From Campylobacterales bacterium (GTDB lineage: Bacteria > Campylobacterota > Campylobacteria > Campylobacterales > Sulfurimonadaceae): a stretch of 64,000 nt of DNA. This document shows positions 24,918 through 32,315 of this stretch, in pieces; the first letter of the stretch is position 1; each line of letters opens with the position of its first letter. Both the position numbers and the translations under genes were made by a program. The DNA is taken from the NCBI GenBank assembly GCA_026390115.1, contig JAPLGO010000016.1, positions 62,001-126,000 on the forward strand, given 5' to 3'. Below the pieces are notes generated by a model. That model searched no databases, had not been told where the DNA came from, and saw only the letters and a list, made by a program, of their open reading frames with translations.

Positions 24918-25454
24918 ATGGAGACAAATTATAAAAATAATTCAAGAGTTATAGATACTATTTTACTGAGTATATTGGATTCAGATTTGTATTTAGGAGA
25001 TTATGAGAGATTAATGGCGATTCAAACTTTACAATATGTGGTTGATAAATTTGATTTGAATTATTTTTTTGATAGTTATAATGTTGATAAAGATGAATAC
25101 AATAAATATTTTAAAGATGTTGTCAAAACATATTATAAAGAAAAACATAAAGAGTATAAAAAATTACTTAAAAATGAGAAAAATACTTTAGAGATAAATC
25201 ACTTAGATATTGATAGAAAAGTAATCTTTGAAAGTATCTATGAAAATAATTTCTATGATACTGATTACAAAAAAATGAAAGTGATAAACACATTACAATT
25301 TTTCTTTGATAAATTTAAATTGGAAATATTTATCCAAAGTAGTGATTTATCTGAAGATGATTATAAACAATACTTTCAAAAGAATATACAAACTCACAAT
25401 CAATATTTAGATACAAAAATTATAGAAGAAAATTACACAAACAAAGGAGAATAA
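24918..25454 (+). CDS. Internally duplicated hypothetical protein
   Basis: This 178-residue protein carries two copies of a ~60-residue unit. Copy 1 is VIDTILLSILDSDLYLGDYE then AIQTLQYVVDKFDLNYFF then DEYNKYFK. Copy 2 is VIFESIYENNFYDTDYKKMK then VINTLQFFFDKFKLEIFI then DDYKQYFQ. Each is helical and acidic. The ATG at 24918 has GGAG eight bases upstream; an ATG two codons earlier is too near it. It is the first of a four-gene set with tight spacing. Function unknown. Confidence 0.6.
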   Translation: METNYKNNSRVIDTILLSILDSDLYLGDYERLMAIQTLQYVVDKFDLNYFFDSYNVDKDEYNKYFKDVVKTYYKEKHKEYKKLLKNEKNTLEINHLDIDRKVIFESIYENNFYDTDYKKMKVINTLQFFFDKFKLEIFIQSSDLSEDDYKQYFQKNIQTHNQYLDTKIIEENYTNKGE

Positions 25455-25458
25455 GATT

Positions 25459-25674
25459 ATGAAAGTAAGAGAACTACTAAAAGAGAATGAAAATGATGGA
25501 GAAAAACCATTAAAACCGATACCCTCTTTATCCGATGAGATGAAGAAGTTTTACTCTGTTATTGAGAACTGGGAGAGAACTGGAAAAATTCGTAAAGATG
25601 ATAAAACAAAGATTGATACACTTAAAGATTTTATTTCAAATATGGTAAAAACAGAAGAGGATAGGAAATTATGA
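25459..25674 (+). CDS. Hypothetical protein, 71 aa
   Basis: A small charged helical protein (MKVRELLKENENDGEKPLKP, ending VKTEEDRKL) starts 4 bases after the previous stop, with AAAGGAGA upstream. Its stop overlaps the next ATG (ATGA), so it is translated as part of an operon. The first residues MKVRELL and those of the next protein (MKLREIF) are similar, hinting at a shared N-terminal helix. No function recognised. Confidence 0.5.
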   Translation: MKVRELLKENENDGEKPLKPIPSLSDEMKKFYSVIENWERTGKIRKDDKTKIDTLKDFISNMVKTEEDRKL

Positions 25675-25859
25675 AACTAAGAGAAATTTTTGACAAATTA
25701 GAAAAAATTCAAAATTTACTACCTCATTCAAAATCACTCATTACTAAAGTTGAAGAGTTTGAAGTTACTAAGGATATAGATAAGAGTGAGTTTAGTGAAG
25801 TAAATACACTTATTAATAATGTGAAAAATATGGAGAGTGATTTAGATGAAAGAGTATGA
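25671..25859 (+). CDS. Hypothetical protein, 62 aa
   Basis: A small coiled-coil-like protein (MKLREIFDKLEKIQNLLPHS, then VNTLINNVKNMESDLDERV) overlaps the genes on both sides (4 and 14 bases). It was not recognised. Adjacent short helical proteins of this kind could form a complex, which is a guess from gene overlap. Confidence 0.5.
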   Translation: MKLREIFDKLEKIQNLLPHSKSLITKVEEFEVTKDIDKSEFSEVNTLINNVKNMESDLDERV

Positions 25860-26070
25860 AACATTTGACATCTTCTTAAAAAAGTCTAAACAACTTAGAG
25901 AGTTTTGTGACGATAGAGAAAAAATGATGTTTGAAGTGTTACGGATGGATATTTCTGTTGAGGGTAAGATTCATTGGTTAGAGAGTGTCGGTGTTGAGAT
26001 AGATAGAGTTTTATCATTTATTGATAGATTAGAAAGTGAAAGAAAATCTCATTTGAATATGAAAAAATAA
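25846..26070 (+). CDS. Hypothetical protein, 74 aa
   Basis: A helical, charged protein (MKEYETFDIFLKKSKQLREF, then IHWLESVGVEIDRVLSFIDR) overlaps the previous gene by 14 bases and ends the four-gene set. Its N-terminal half resembles that of the 117-aa protein at 26214 (LDKLKELCDYTEKQM against KSKQLREFCDDREKMM), so the two may be paralogues. No function recognised. Confidence 0.5.
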   Translation: MKEYETFDIFLKKSKQLREFCDDREKMMFEVLRMDISVEGKIHWLESVGVEIDRVLSFIDRLESERKSHLNMKK

Positions 26071-26213
26071 TCCGTAATTGTGATGGATGATTGTTTGTGA
26101 ATATCTGAAATGAAATCCAATAGAAAAAACTTTTTGAATACTTCTAATCCATAAAATTTGCTGTTTTGTTTTTTTTGATGTACAATATTTCAATAAAATA
26201 AAAAAGGAATCCA

Positions 26214-26567
26214 ATGAGTGAAGATATCCAATCCAAGTTAGATAGTTTAGATAAATTAAAAGAGTTGTGTGATTACACAGAGAAACAGATGAGTGGTGAA
26301 CAGAATGATGATAATTTAGTTAAATTTTTAGAAACTGAATATCCAAAAATTTCAAAAGCTGTGGTTAAAGTTATCCTTAAATCTGTAAGTGGTAAAAAAG
26401 ATTCATCAAAACTTAGTGCAGATGAAAAGAAAACTTTAGAAAATCAATTGATTGGTAATTGTTATATCAATGATGTTAATCCAATGGATACTAAAACTGG
26501 TAAATTTGTTGGGTTTACAAAATTAAAACATAAAATTGCTCAGAGAAAATTGAGTGTGAAAAAATAG
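26214..26567 (+). CDS. Hypothetical protein, 117 aa
   Basis: A basic, helical protein has N-terminal SKLDSLDKLKELCDYTEKQM, like the 74-aa protein just upstream, and a lysine-rich C-terminus (KLKHKIAQRKLSVKK) suited to binding nucleic acid. AAAGGAA precedes the ATG, and a perfect hairpin terminator follows. Not recognised. Confidence 0.5.
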   Translation: MSEDIQSKLDSLDKLKELCDYTEKQMSGEQNDDNLVKFLETEYPKISKAVVKVILKSVSGKKDSSKLSADEKKTLENQLIGNCYINDVNPMDTKTGKFVGFTKLKHKIAQRKLSVKK

Positions 26568-26584
26568 GAGAGTTTTACTCTCCT
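26566..26584. terminator. Bidirectional terminator between convergent genes
   Basis: A 7-bp perfect stem AGGAGAG / CTCTCCT with loop TTTTA has A-rich sequence on the left and T's on the right. It lies exactly between the rightward 117-aa gene and the leftward 142-aa gene. Confidence 0.7.
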
Positions 26585-27013
26585 TTAGAAACAAAAAATT
26601 GGACTATATAAACTTATTGGTAGATATTCTCCATCGTCGCTTTTAGTTTCAATGAAGTAAGATTCACAGTTTAAAAGAAGTTGATTTAAAATTTTAAATT
26701 TTTCATATCCAAATTTATATCTGTGAGAAATATCCCATTCATATTTTATTGATTTTTTAACAGTTTCATAAAATTGTAATTTATTTCCAATTTCTGATTC
26801 TGATTTATCTAAAAAATGAAAAAAATAAAATTCTTTCTCAGGAACACAAAGTAAGAAATCATTGAGAAAAATAGAATTCTTATTTGATGAAATCACATCT
26901 GAATGATTATATGTAAAAAATTTATTTAATATATCAATTCCATCTTTAACAGAAAAATTATCATTCAAAATAAATTCCATTCTTATAGGTAAAGATTTCA
27001 TAATTGATTCCAT
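26585..27013 (-). CDS. Hypothetical protein, 142 aa
   Basis: A soluble, aromatic-rich protein (PIRMEFILNDNFSVKDGIDI, then LCVPEKEFYFFHFLDKSESE) ends LPISLYSPIFCF. No motif was recognised. Its ATG lies one base past the stop of the hsdS remnant, so it probably took over the transcript of the old restriction operon. The SD GAGAG is that remnant's last codons. An internal ATG (MKSLPIRM) is an alternative start. Confidence 0.5.
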   Translation of the reverse strand: MESIMKSLPIRMEFILNDNFSVKDGIDILNKFFTYNHSDVISSNKNSIFLNDFLLCVPEKEFYFFHFLDKSESEIGNKLQFYETVKKSIKYEWDISHRYKFGYEKFKILNQLLLNCESYFIETKSDDGEYLPISLYSPIFCF

Positions 27014-27014
27014 T

Positions 27015-27140
27015 TTACAACTCTCCCCTAAATGCTCTATCCAAAATAGAAGCCTTTAATGCTTTAAGACTATCCATTTTAACTTTTTGAACTGATTTAA
27101 CTTTTTCTATTTTTTGAGAAATCTCATCCAAATATTTTGA
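27015..27140 (-). pseudogene. hsdS: hsdS 3' remnant (type I restriction specificity subunit)
   Basis: Translation of the minus strand gives SKYLDEISQKIEKVKSVQKV, then KMDSLKALKASILDRAFRGEL and a stop. This is the highly characteristic C-terminal helix and ending of HsdS proteins. Only about 42 codons remain, against roughly 400 in a complete gene. Similarity ends abruptly at 27140, at a 10-bp sequence (ATATGCTGAC) that recurs inverted at 28620-28629. It is the relic of a lost type I restriction-modification operon. Confidence 0.75.
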
Positions 27141-27191
27141 TATGCTGACAAGAATAGCATGTGGTTATTATAGAAAATACCAATACTATTT

Positions 27192-28511
27192 TTAATCCCA
27201 AATATCACCAAAAAGTACACCATTTTTATTTCCATATACAGAATCATTGTCAGGATCAAATCTTTTAAAATAATCTTTACTTTCTTTTGAATTATTTTCA
27301 TTCTGAACGATTGGTTTTATGAAAGAATTTCCATCAATATCTTTTCCATTCAAGTCATAATATAATTTTGTAATATAGTTAATACACTTTATATCAAATA
27401 GATTTTTATCATAATAGTTATTTGTATCTTTATGGATACCATTTTTTAAAAATCCATGCTGATTATATTTTTTAGTTGTATAAACATGTATTCCAAATTT
27501 ATTAAATCCATATCTGTCATTACCATTAATATCACACCCATCAATATCATATTTACTGAATGTAATTTTATGAATTTTATCTATATCAAATCCAAATATA
27601 TTAAACTGAGTACTTGTTATTTTATTAATATAATCAATATTAAAGAAATAACTGTCATAGATGTACCCAATATCTCTGTGAATACATTCAATATTGAATC
27701 CATGTTTATCATATATTTCTTTTGTCTCTTTATGAATTTTATTTATATCAAATCCATATTCATTCCAATTAAATTTTGTCTCTTTATGAATTTTATCTAT
27801 ATCAAATCTATATGTATTCCAATAATCTTTCGTCTCTTTATGAATTTTATCTATATCAAATCCATATTCATTCCAATAACTTTTTGTCTCTTTATGAATT
27901 TTATCTATATCAAATCCATATTCATTCCAATTAAATTTTGTCTCTTTATGAATTTTATCTATATCAAATCCATATTCATTCCAATAACTTTTTGTCTCTT
28001 TATGAATTTTATCTATATCAAATCCATATTCATTCCAATAACTTTTTGTCTCTTTATGAATTTTATCTATATCAAATCCATATTCATTCCAATTAAATTT
28101 TGTCTCTTTATTATGAATTTTATCTATATCAAATCCATATGTATTCCAATAATATTTTGTCTCTTTATGAATTTTATCTATATCAAATCCATATTCATTC
28201 CAATAATTTTTTGTCTCTTTATGAATTTTATCTATATCAAATCCATATTCATTCCAATAATTTTTTGTCTCTTTATGAATTCTATCTATATCAAATCTGT
28301 ATTTATTCCAATTAAATTTGGTCTCTTTATGAATTTTATCTATATCAAATCCATATTCATTCCAACAATCTTTTGTCTCTTTATGAATTTTATTTATATC
28401 AAATCCATATTCATTATATAGTGTATATGTTATTGAATGGATACCATCATCATAAAAACCATAACAATTTTTTGTAGAAAATAAATATTTAACTTTCTTA
28501 AATAAACTCAT
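27192..28511 (-). CDS. Tandem-repeat protein, 18-residue WNEYGFDIDKIHKETK units
   Basis: About 439 residues. After a ~30-residue N-terminus come thirteen nearly identical 18-residue units with consensus WNEYGFDIDKIHKETK plus two variable residues. About six diverged units follow (YDKHGFNIECIHRDIG, FNIFGFDIDKIHKITF and similar). Variation is concentrated at the last two positions of each unit. There is no signal peptide or membrane helix. The start (28511) has GGAG six bases upstream. It may be a solenoid binding protein of the broad 'YDxxGxDxxGxNKxGxH' repeat class. It sits exactly inside a deleted type I restriction operon. Confidence 0.6.
   Translation of the reverse strand: MSLFKKVKYLFSTKNCYGFYDDGIHSITYTLYNEYGFDINKIHKETKDCWNEYGFDIDKIHKETKFNWNKYRFDIDRIHKETKNYWNEYGFDIDKIHKETKNYWNEYGFDIDKIHKETKYYWNTYGFDIDKIHNKETKFNWNEYGFDIDKIHKETKSYWNEYGFDIDKIHKETKSYWNEYGFDIDKIHKETKFNWNEYGFDIDKIHKETKSYWNEYGFDIDKIHKETKDYWNTYRFDIDKIHKETKFNWNEYGFDINKIHKETKEIYDKHGFNIECIHRDIGYIYDSYFFNIDYINKITSTQFNIFGFDIDKIHKITFSKYDIDGCDINGNDRYGFNKFGIHVYTTKKYNQHGFLKNGIHKDTNNYYDKNLFDIKCINYITKLYYDLNGKDIDGNSFIKPIVQNENNSKESKDYFKRFDPDNDSVYGNKNGVLFGDIWD
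27714..28421 (-). repeat. 54-bp tandem repeats, 13 units
   Basis: These are coding minisatellite-like repeats within the gene at 27192-28511. Units are 54 bp and almost identical at DNA level. One unit carries an extra codon (HNKETK instead of HKETK). The near-identity, including silent sites, indicates recent expansion by slippage or recombination, so copy number may vary between cells. Confidence 0.9.
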
Positions 28512-28726
28512 CAATTTCTCCATTTATATGCTTAAATTATATTTTCAACTTAAATATTACATTTTTAAAATTTTTGTTTTTTATTTTATTAAAAAAAACT
28601 CTTAAATATACTGTAAATAGTCAGCATATATTCTCAACTAAAATTGCACATTTAATAAATATCATTGAAATATATTCAGATTTTATGGTTCATACCAATT
28701 ACTGACACTTCTTATTTACTAATGAG

Positions 28727-28840
28727 TTATCTACCATCTGTAAAGTAATATTCTCTGGTTATAAATCTATTCTCCCAACCATTTCTATAAAGGTTAGGGT
28801 CTATAAGGTTGATTCTAGTATCTGTTTCTGAGTATCCCAT
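28727..28840 (-). pseudogene. hsdR: hsdR 5' remnant (type I restriction endonuclease)
   Basis: The 37-codon minus-strand frame reads MGYSETDTRINLIDPNLYRN, then GWENRFITREYYFTDGR and a TAA. This is the typical HsdR N-terminus (SExxTRxxLIDPxLxxxGW...REYYxTDGR). A complete HsdR has about 800-1000 residues, so the rest is gone. It starts 12 bases after the stop of the 310-aa gene, and so probably formed an operon with it. Between here and the repeat gene (28512-28726) no other gene is seen. Confidence 0.75.
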
Positions 28841-28852
28841 ATTTTACAACCT

Positions 28853-29785
28853 TTACTGAAAAAAGATATTTTTAATATCTATTAATCCATCTATTAAATC
28901 TGTGAGAGGTTTAGTTACTTCATTTGAATATTCACTGAGAATTGTTTTTAACTTCTCTATATCTTTTTCTAAATCACTCTCTTCAAAACTTTGGATTGAT
29001 TTTATTTCACTTATATCTTTAAGTGTTACAGTAGTGTTTTTAAATTTTAAATCAAAAGATTTCTTACCAAATATAATTGATTCTATTTTTACTCCACTTA
29101 AATCCATTTTGGAAGTATCTGTTTGTATTGATACATTGAGGTTTGATTTCAGTTGAATAAGTGATAGGAGTAAATTTAATGGGTATGGTTTATCACCTTT
29201 TATGTGATTTATAAAAGTTATACCTACTTTACTTACAGTATTTTTAATGAAGTTAGTTTGTAAAGCAAATTTATCACTAATGTAATCGTTTAAATATATA
29301 AGTGATTCACTATAATCTATATAGTCATCTTTATCAGTCAACATCTTACCTATCATTAATGATATTGGTTTAATGTCGTCTTCACTATATTCTTTTTTGT
29401 CTTTTAATTTTATTGATTTAGATAATACATACTTATTAGTGTTTGGTTTTCTTATATCTTTTTTTTCAACTTTTCTTTCATTTTCAAAAACCTTATCTCC
29501 AACAATTACTTCATATGATTCCCAACTCTTATATTTAAATTTTTTATAGTCTTTTTTCAGAGAAGTAGATTTAACGATTCCACCTTTTTCTAATTTCTCA
29601 AAAGTTCTTTGTATCTTCATTCTTTCTGATTTTGTTTTTATATTAGGAAAATATATATCAATCACATCTTTGGGTGTAACCCCATCATACCTACATAGAA
29701 TCATATGTCTAATAACTTTGTTTTTTATTTCCGAATCACTATATCCATCTATATCAACATAATTTCTTTTTATAACATCACCCAT
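28853..29785 (-). CDS. Hypothetical protein with N-terminal winged helix
   Basis: This is a 310-residue protein. Residues about 18-70 (IKNKVIRHMILCRYDGVTPKDVI, then KSERMKIQRTFEKLEKGGIVKS) look like a winged helix. The last third (GVKIESIIFGKKSFDLKF, then VTLKDISEIKSI) is reminiscent of WYL-type ligand domains, though the WYL residues themselves are absent. It precedes the hsdR remnant and may have regulated the lost restriction operon. Module B lies in the divergent gap upstream. The functional call is tentative. Confidence 0.45.
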   Translation of the reverse strand: MGDVIKRNYVDIDGYSDSEIKNKVIRHMILCRYDGVTPKDVIDIYFPNIKTKSERMKIQRTFEKLEKGGIVKSTSLKKDYKKFKYKSWESYEVIVGDKVFENERKVEKKDIRKPNTNKYVLSKSIKLKDKKEYSEDDIKPISLMIGKMLTDKDDYIDYSESLIYLNDYISDKFALQTNFIKNTVSKVGITFINHIKGDKPYPLNLLLSLIQLKSNLNVSIQTDTSKMDLSGVKIESIIFGKKSFDLKFKNTTVTLKDISEIKSIQSFEESDLEKDIEKLKTILSEYSNEVTKPLTDLIDGLIDIKNIFFQ

Positions 29786-29860
29786 ATAGTTTCTCCAATT
29801 AAATAAACGTAAATTGTACTCTTTATCACCTGAATGGGTACATAATCAAAATAATATTTT

Positions 29861-29877
29861 GGAACAGAATCAGTTCC
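29861..29877. promoter_or_regulatory. Operator module B (GGAAC-N7-GTTCC)
   Basis: The palindrome GGAAC-agaatca-GTTCC lies between the divergent 310-aa and 144-aa genes. Unlike modules A, C and D there is no TATAAT eight bases downstream, and the conserved leader hairpin is absent. It could serve either gene. Confidence 0.5.
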
Positions 29878-29920
29878 ACCATAATGTAAAAATACATAAT
29901 CTAAACATTAGGAGTATGGG

Positions 29921-30355
29921 ATGACGAAGAGAAGTAACCAAAATACCGTTATCAACGGTATTAAAGAGTATTGGAATTTTAGTTTATGTTTATCAGAATC
30001 ATTAGATGTTTACAGTAATGATGAGTGGAATACACAGTTTATATCAAAACAGTTTAATGAGTATGAAGTTGTAGTTGTTAAGAATGTCAATGGGATAAAA
30101 GATGGTTTCTATGTTGTTAAGAGTAAACCCTATGTGGTATTTATAAACTCAAATTCCATTAGAAGAAAGATAGAAAAGATTTCTTTAAATGAAACAAAGA
30201 GAAACCTAAAAACATCACAGTTTATTAGTTTATACAACAACACCATAAACACAACCATCAACAGTAAAAAAGTTGATAAGTATTTCATTCAATACATCAA
30301 ACAAAACACATTGATATATTTTAATTATAAAAATTATATCAAAGAGTTTTTGTAA
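29921..30355 (+). CDS. Hypothetical protein, 144 aa
   Basis: This asparagine-, lysine- and serine-rich soluble protein was not recognised. The middle is beta-rich (NEYEVVVVKNVNGIKDGFYV, then KPYVVFINSN) and may be a small barrel. The C-terminus is basic and helical. AGGAG lies six bases before the ATG. Module B lies 44 bp upstream and module C starts 19 bp downstream. Confidence 0.5.
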   Translation: MTKRSNQNTVINGIKEYWNFSLCLSESLDVYSNDEWNTQFISKQFNEYEVVVVKNVNGIKDGFYVVKSKPYVVFINSNSIRRKIEKISLNETKRNLKTSQFISLYNNTINTTINSKKVDKYFIQYIKQNTLIYFNYKNYIKEFL

Positions 30356-30374
30356 CAAAGGATGAGGAGTATTT

Positions 30375-30463
30375 GGAACGAAATCAGTTCCACGTATTCC
30401 GTATAATATAGGCGAGTTAGAAGGAAAGAGGGGAGTATTTATCACTCCAACACTGAAACATAA
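30375..30463 (+). promoter_or_regulatory. Operator-promoter module C with leader hairpin
   Basis: GGAAC-gaaatca-GTTCC (30375-30391) is followed by AC, 8 bases, and TATAAT (30402-30407). The leader GGCGAGTTAGAAGGAAAGAG and hairpin GGAGT-ATTTATC-ACTCC are nearly identical to module D. A shared regulator and possibly shared leader control are implied. Confidence 0.75.
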
Positions 30464-30501
30464 AAGAAGAGATATTTTTCTTCTATTGAAAAGGATAACT
30501 T

Positions 30502-30789
30502 ATGAGAACAATTCATAAAGTAACACCACCAACATCACAGAAAGAGTATAGTAAATTATTGATGAAAATATTACTTATTGATATTCATACAAAATGGAAA
30601 TCAAACATAAAAGATACAGATATTGTAACAGTTTATAAAAGAACATTAAAGAGAAATCTATCACTTCTTAATGGTGAGATGAAACAATTTTGTAAGATGT
30701 CTCAGAGAATGAATAATACACAAATATTGATTTTAGCGATAGAAACATCAAATGAAATTGGTATTGATATAACACCGAATAAAATGTAG
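30502..30789 (+). CDS. Hypothetical protein, 95 aa
   Basis: A small basic helical protein (MRTIHKVTPPTSQKEYSKLL, then VTVYKRTLKRNLSLLNGEMK) is served by module C. Basic surface and size would fit a nucleic-acid binder, but no family was recognised. AAAGGA precedes the ATG. Confidence 0.5.
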   Translation: MRTIHKVTPPTSQKEYSKLLMKILLIDIHTKWKSNIKDTDIVTVYKRTLKRNLSLLNGEMKQFCKMSQRMNNTQILILAIETSNEIGIDITPNKM

Positions 30790-30804
30790 ATTAAGATAAG
30801 AAAT

Positions 30805-30876
30805 GTGGAACCAAATTGGTTCCACGCATTTCATATAATATAGGCGAGTTAGAGGGAAAGAGGTGAGTGTTTATCA
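30805..30876 (+). promoter_or_regulatory. Operator-promoter module D with leader hairpin
   Basis: A perfect GTGGAAC-N7-GTTCCAC (30805-30825), an 8-base gap, and TATAAT (30834-30839) are followed by the leader GGCGAGTTAGAGGGAAAGAG and hairpin GAGTG-TTTAT-CACTC. This copy matches module C over about 37 bases beyond the -10. Confidence 0.75.
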
Positions 30877-30908
30877 CTCTGATAGGTAACAACAAAAAAG
30901 GATTCCAA

Positions 30909-31463
30909 ATGTCAAACATCAACAACACTAACACAATGGTATCAGTAAAAGTTGCTTCAAAAGAGTTAGGTGAAGCTAAAGGTAAGATAAAAGATATGAT
31001 TAAAGATGGTGAAATATCTTTTGAGTTGGTAAATGGTATCTATATGGTAAATATTGAAGAAATAAAAAAGGTTATTGAAGAAAAATCTTTTTGTAGTAAT
31101 TCAATTGGTAAATTTAAATGTAGTGATACATTTATAAGAATTGCGAAAATAACATTGAATGATTTCAAAGTTATACCATACAACCATAATACGGATGGAA
31201 TAATAAGTGATATGAGTAATATTATAAAAACTAAACATATTACAATGTTTAATATTCAAAATATTATCCCTTATATATTTAGTTGTGGTAGATATAAAAA
31301 AGTAGAATTAATGGTATTAAAAAATCCTTCTATGGTATTAACAATTGACAATTCTAAAGAAGATAGTATCGGAATTGAGCATTTTTATATGTTGAATGAG
31401 ATAAGAAATAATTTTACTATTACTAATCCTATCAATGGTGTGTTTATTATAGATAAAAAATAA
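30909..31463 (+). CDS. Putative DNA-binding protein, 184 aa
   Basis: The start is the ATG at 30909 with AAAGGA upstream. Residues about 10-50 (VSVKVASKELGEAKGKIKDM, then GEISFELVNGIYMVNIEEIKKVI) have the helix-wing layout of MerR/excisionase-like winged helices. The remainder is mixed alpha/beta without a known match. It is driven by module D, so it could be a regulator within that set. Function beyond this is unknown. Confidence 0.45.
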   Translation: MSNINNTNTMVSVKVASKELGEAKGKIKDMIKDGEISFELVNGIYMVNIEEIKKVIEEKSFCSNSIGKFKCSDTFIRIAKITLNDFKVIPYNHNTDGIISDMSNIIKTKHITMFNIQNIIPYIFSCGRYKKVELMVLKNPSMVLTIDNSKEDSIGIEHFYMLNEIRNNFTITNPINGVFIIDKK

Positions 31464-31554
31464 TACACATTAAAATCAAAAAAAATGTAAGTGGATTTGA
31501 AAATATTTTCATCCACTTTCTTCATACACTAAAGGTATGGAAGGAAAATGAGAT

Positions 31555-31695
31555 ATGAAATCAAATGATGGATTAAATTACCTCAAAGAGGTTGGTAAAA
31601 AGTTAAGTGGTGTTGAATTGTTATTTCATAAATTTCTTATTGAAGAGATGGAAAAACAATTCAAACAAAAAAATAAATCAAAAAAGAAGGATTAA
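31555..31695 (+). CDS. Small hypothetical protein, 46 aa
   Basis: A short ORF (MKSNDGLNYLKEVGKKLSGV, ending in a lysine-rich tail) with AAGGA 9-13 bases before the ATG. It ends 2 bases before the 205-aa gene, whose SD (AGAAGGA) lies in its last codons, so coupling is likely. It is too short for a family call. Confidence 0.4.
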   Translation: MKSNDGLNYLKEVGKKLSGVELLFHKFLIEEMEKQFKQKNKSKKKD

Positions 31696-31697
31696 AA

Positions 31698-32315
31698 ATG
31701 GGTAGTTATTACAAAAATAGAATTATGATTTCTAAAAGAGAGAATAAAGAAGGTGTATGTGAAGATTTCACTAATAATGATTTTGAAAATATAAAAGATG
31801 TATTTGTTGAAGTTTCAAAAAGTAGAGATGTATTTGAAGAAGATATTCAAATAATTGAGGAGTTATTGAATTTTGATGAAATGAATAAGTATGATTTTGA
31901 AAAATCTAAATATAGTAATAGTGTTGTGATTAACTATGAATGTTATAGTGAAGTATTTCAATCTTCAAAGTTATATTTAGAGTTAACATTTAAATATATG
32001 AATTATTCAGATGTGTATAGTGAATTGAATAATAAACTAAAAAGAAATTATCAACTTCAAATTCTTTCAAACGAAACATATTCTTCTACTCCAAAATCTA
32101 TGTTGAAAACTAAAAGTATTCAATTTGATTTAGAAAAGAAATTAGAAACTTTAAAAAATATTCTAATTGATATTGGAAAAGATGATTGTTTAAATGATGA
32201 TGTGATTAAAAAAATAGTATCTTCTAATGATAAGGATATTATCAAATCATCTGTTAGGAATAAAAATATTTCTGATGAAACATTGGATTTAATTCTAAAT
32301 TGGAAAGTTTCATAA
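31698..32315 (+). CDS. Hypothetical protein, 205 aa
   Basis: This acidic protein was not recognised. The first 130 residues are mixed alpha/beta. The last 45 (NDDVIKKIVSSNDKDIIKSS, then VRNKNISDETLDLIL) look like short helical leucine-variant repeats. It lies between 17-bp direct repeats together with the 46-aa ORF. Confidence 0.5.
   Translation: MGSYYKNRIMISKRENKEGVCEDFTNNDFENIKDVFVEVSKSRDVFEEDIQIIEELLNFDEMNKYDFEKSKYSNSVVINYECYSEVFQSSKLYLELTFKYMNYSDVYSELNNKLKRNYQLQILSNETYSSTPKSMLKTKSIQFDLEKKLETLKNILIDIGKDDCLNDDVIKKIVSSNDKDIIKSSVRNKNISDETLDLILNWKVS

Larger units (their letters stand above)
27140..28629. other. 10-bp inverted repeats bracketing the repeat gene
   Basis: ATATGCTGAC at 27140-27149 and GTCAGCATAT at 28620-28629 face each other around the repeat-protein gene. 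The left copy sits exactly where hsdS similarity ends. They could be ends of an inserted unit or products of the deletion event. No clear target duplication is seen, and 10 bp can arise by chance over 1.5 kb. Confidence 0.35.

Noticed and set aside
27456-28421. 321-residue open frame on the plus strand opposite the repeat gene
   Set aside because: It exists only because the 54-bp repeats have no stops in that frame. It lacks an SD, and its composition (runs of I, F, Y, C) is not protein-like.
27714-28421. CRISPR array
   Set aside because: Repeats are contiguous 54-bp coding units in one long frame without unique spacers.
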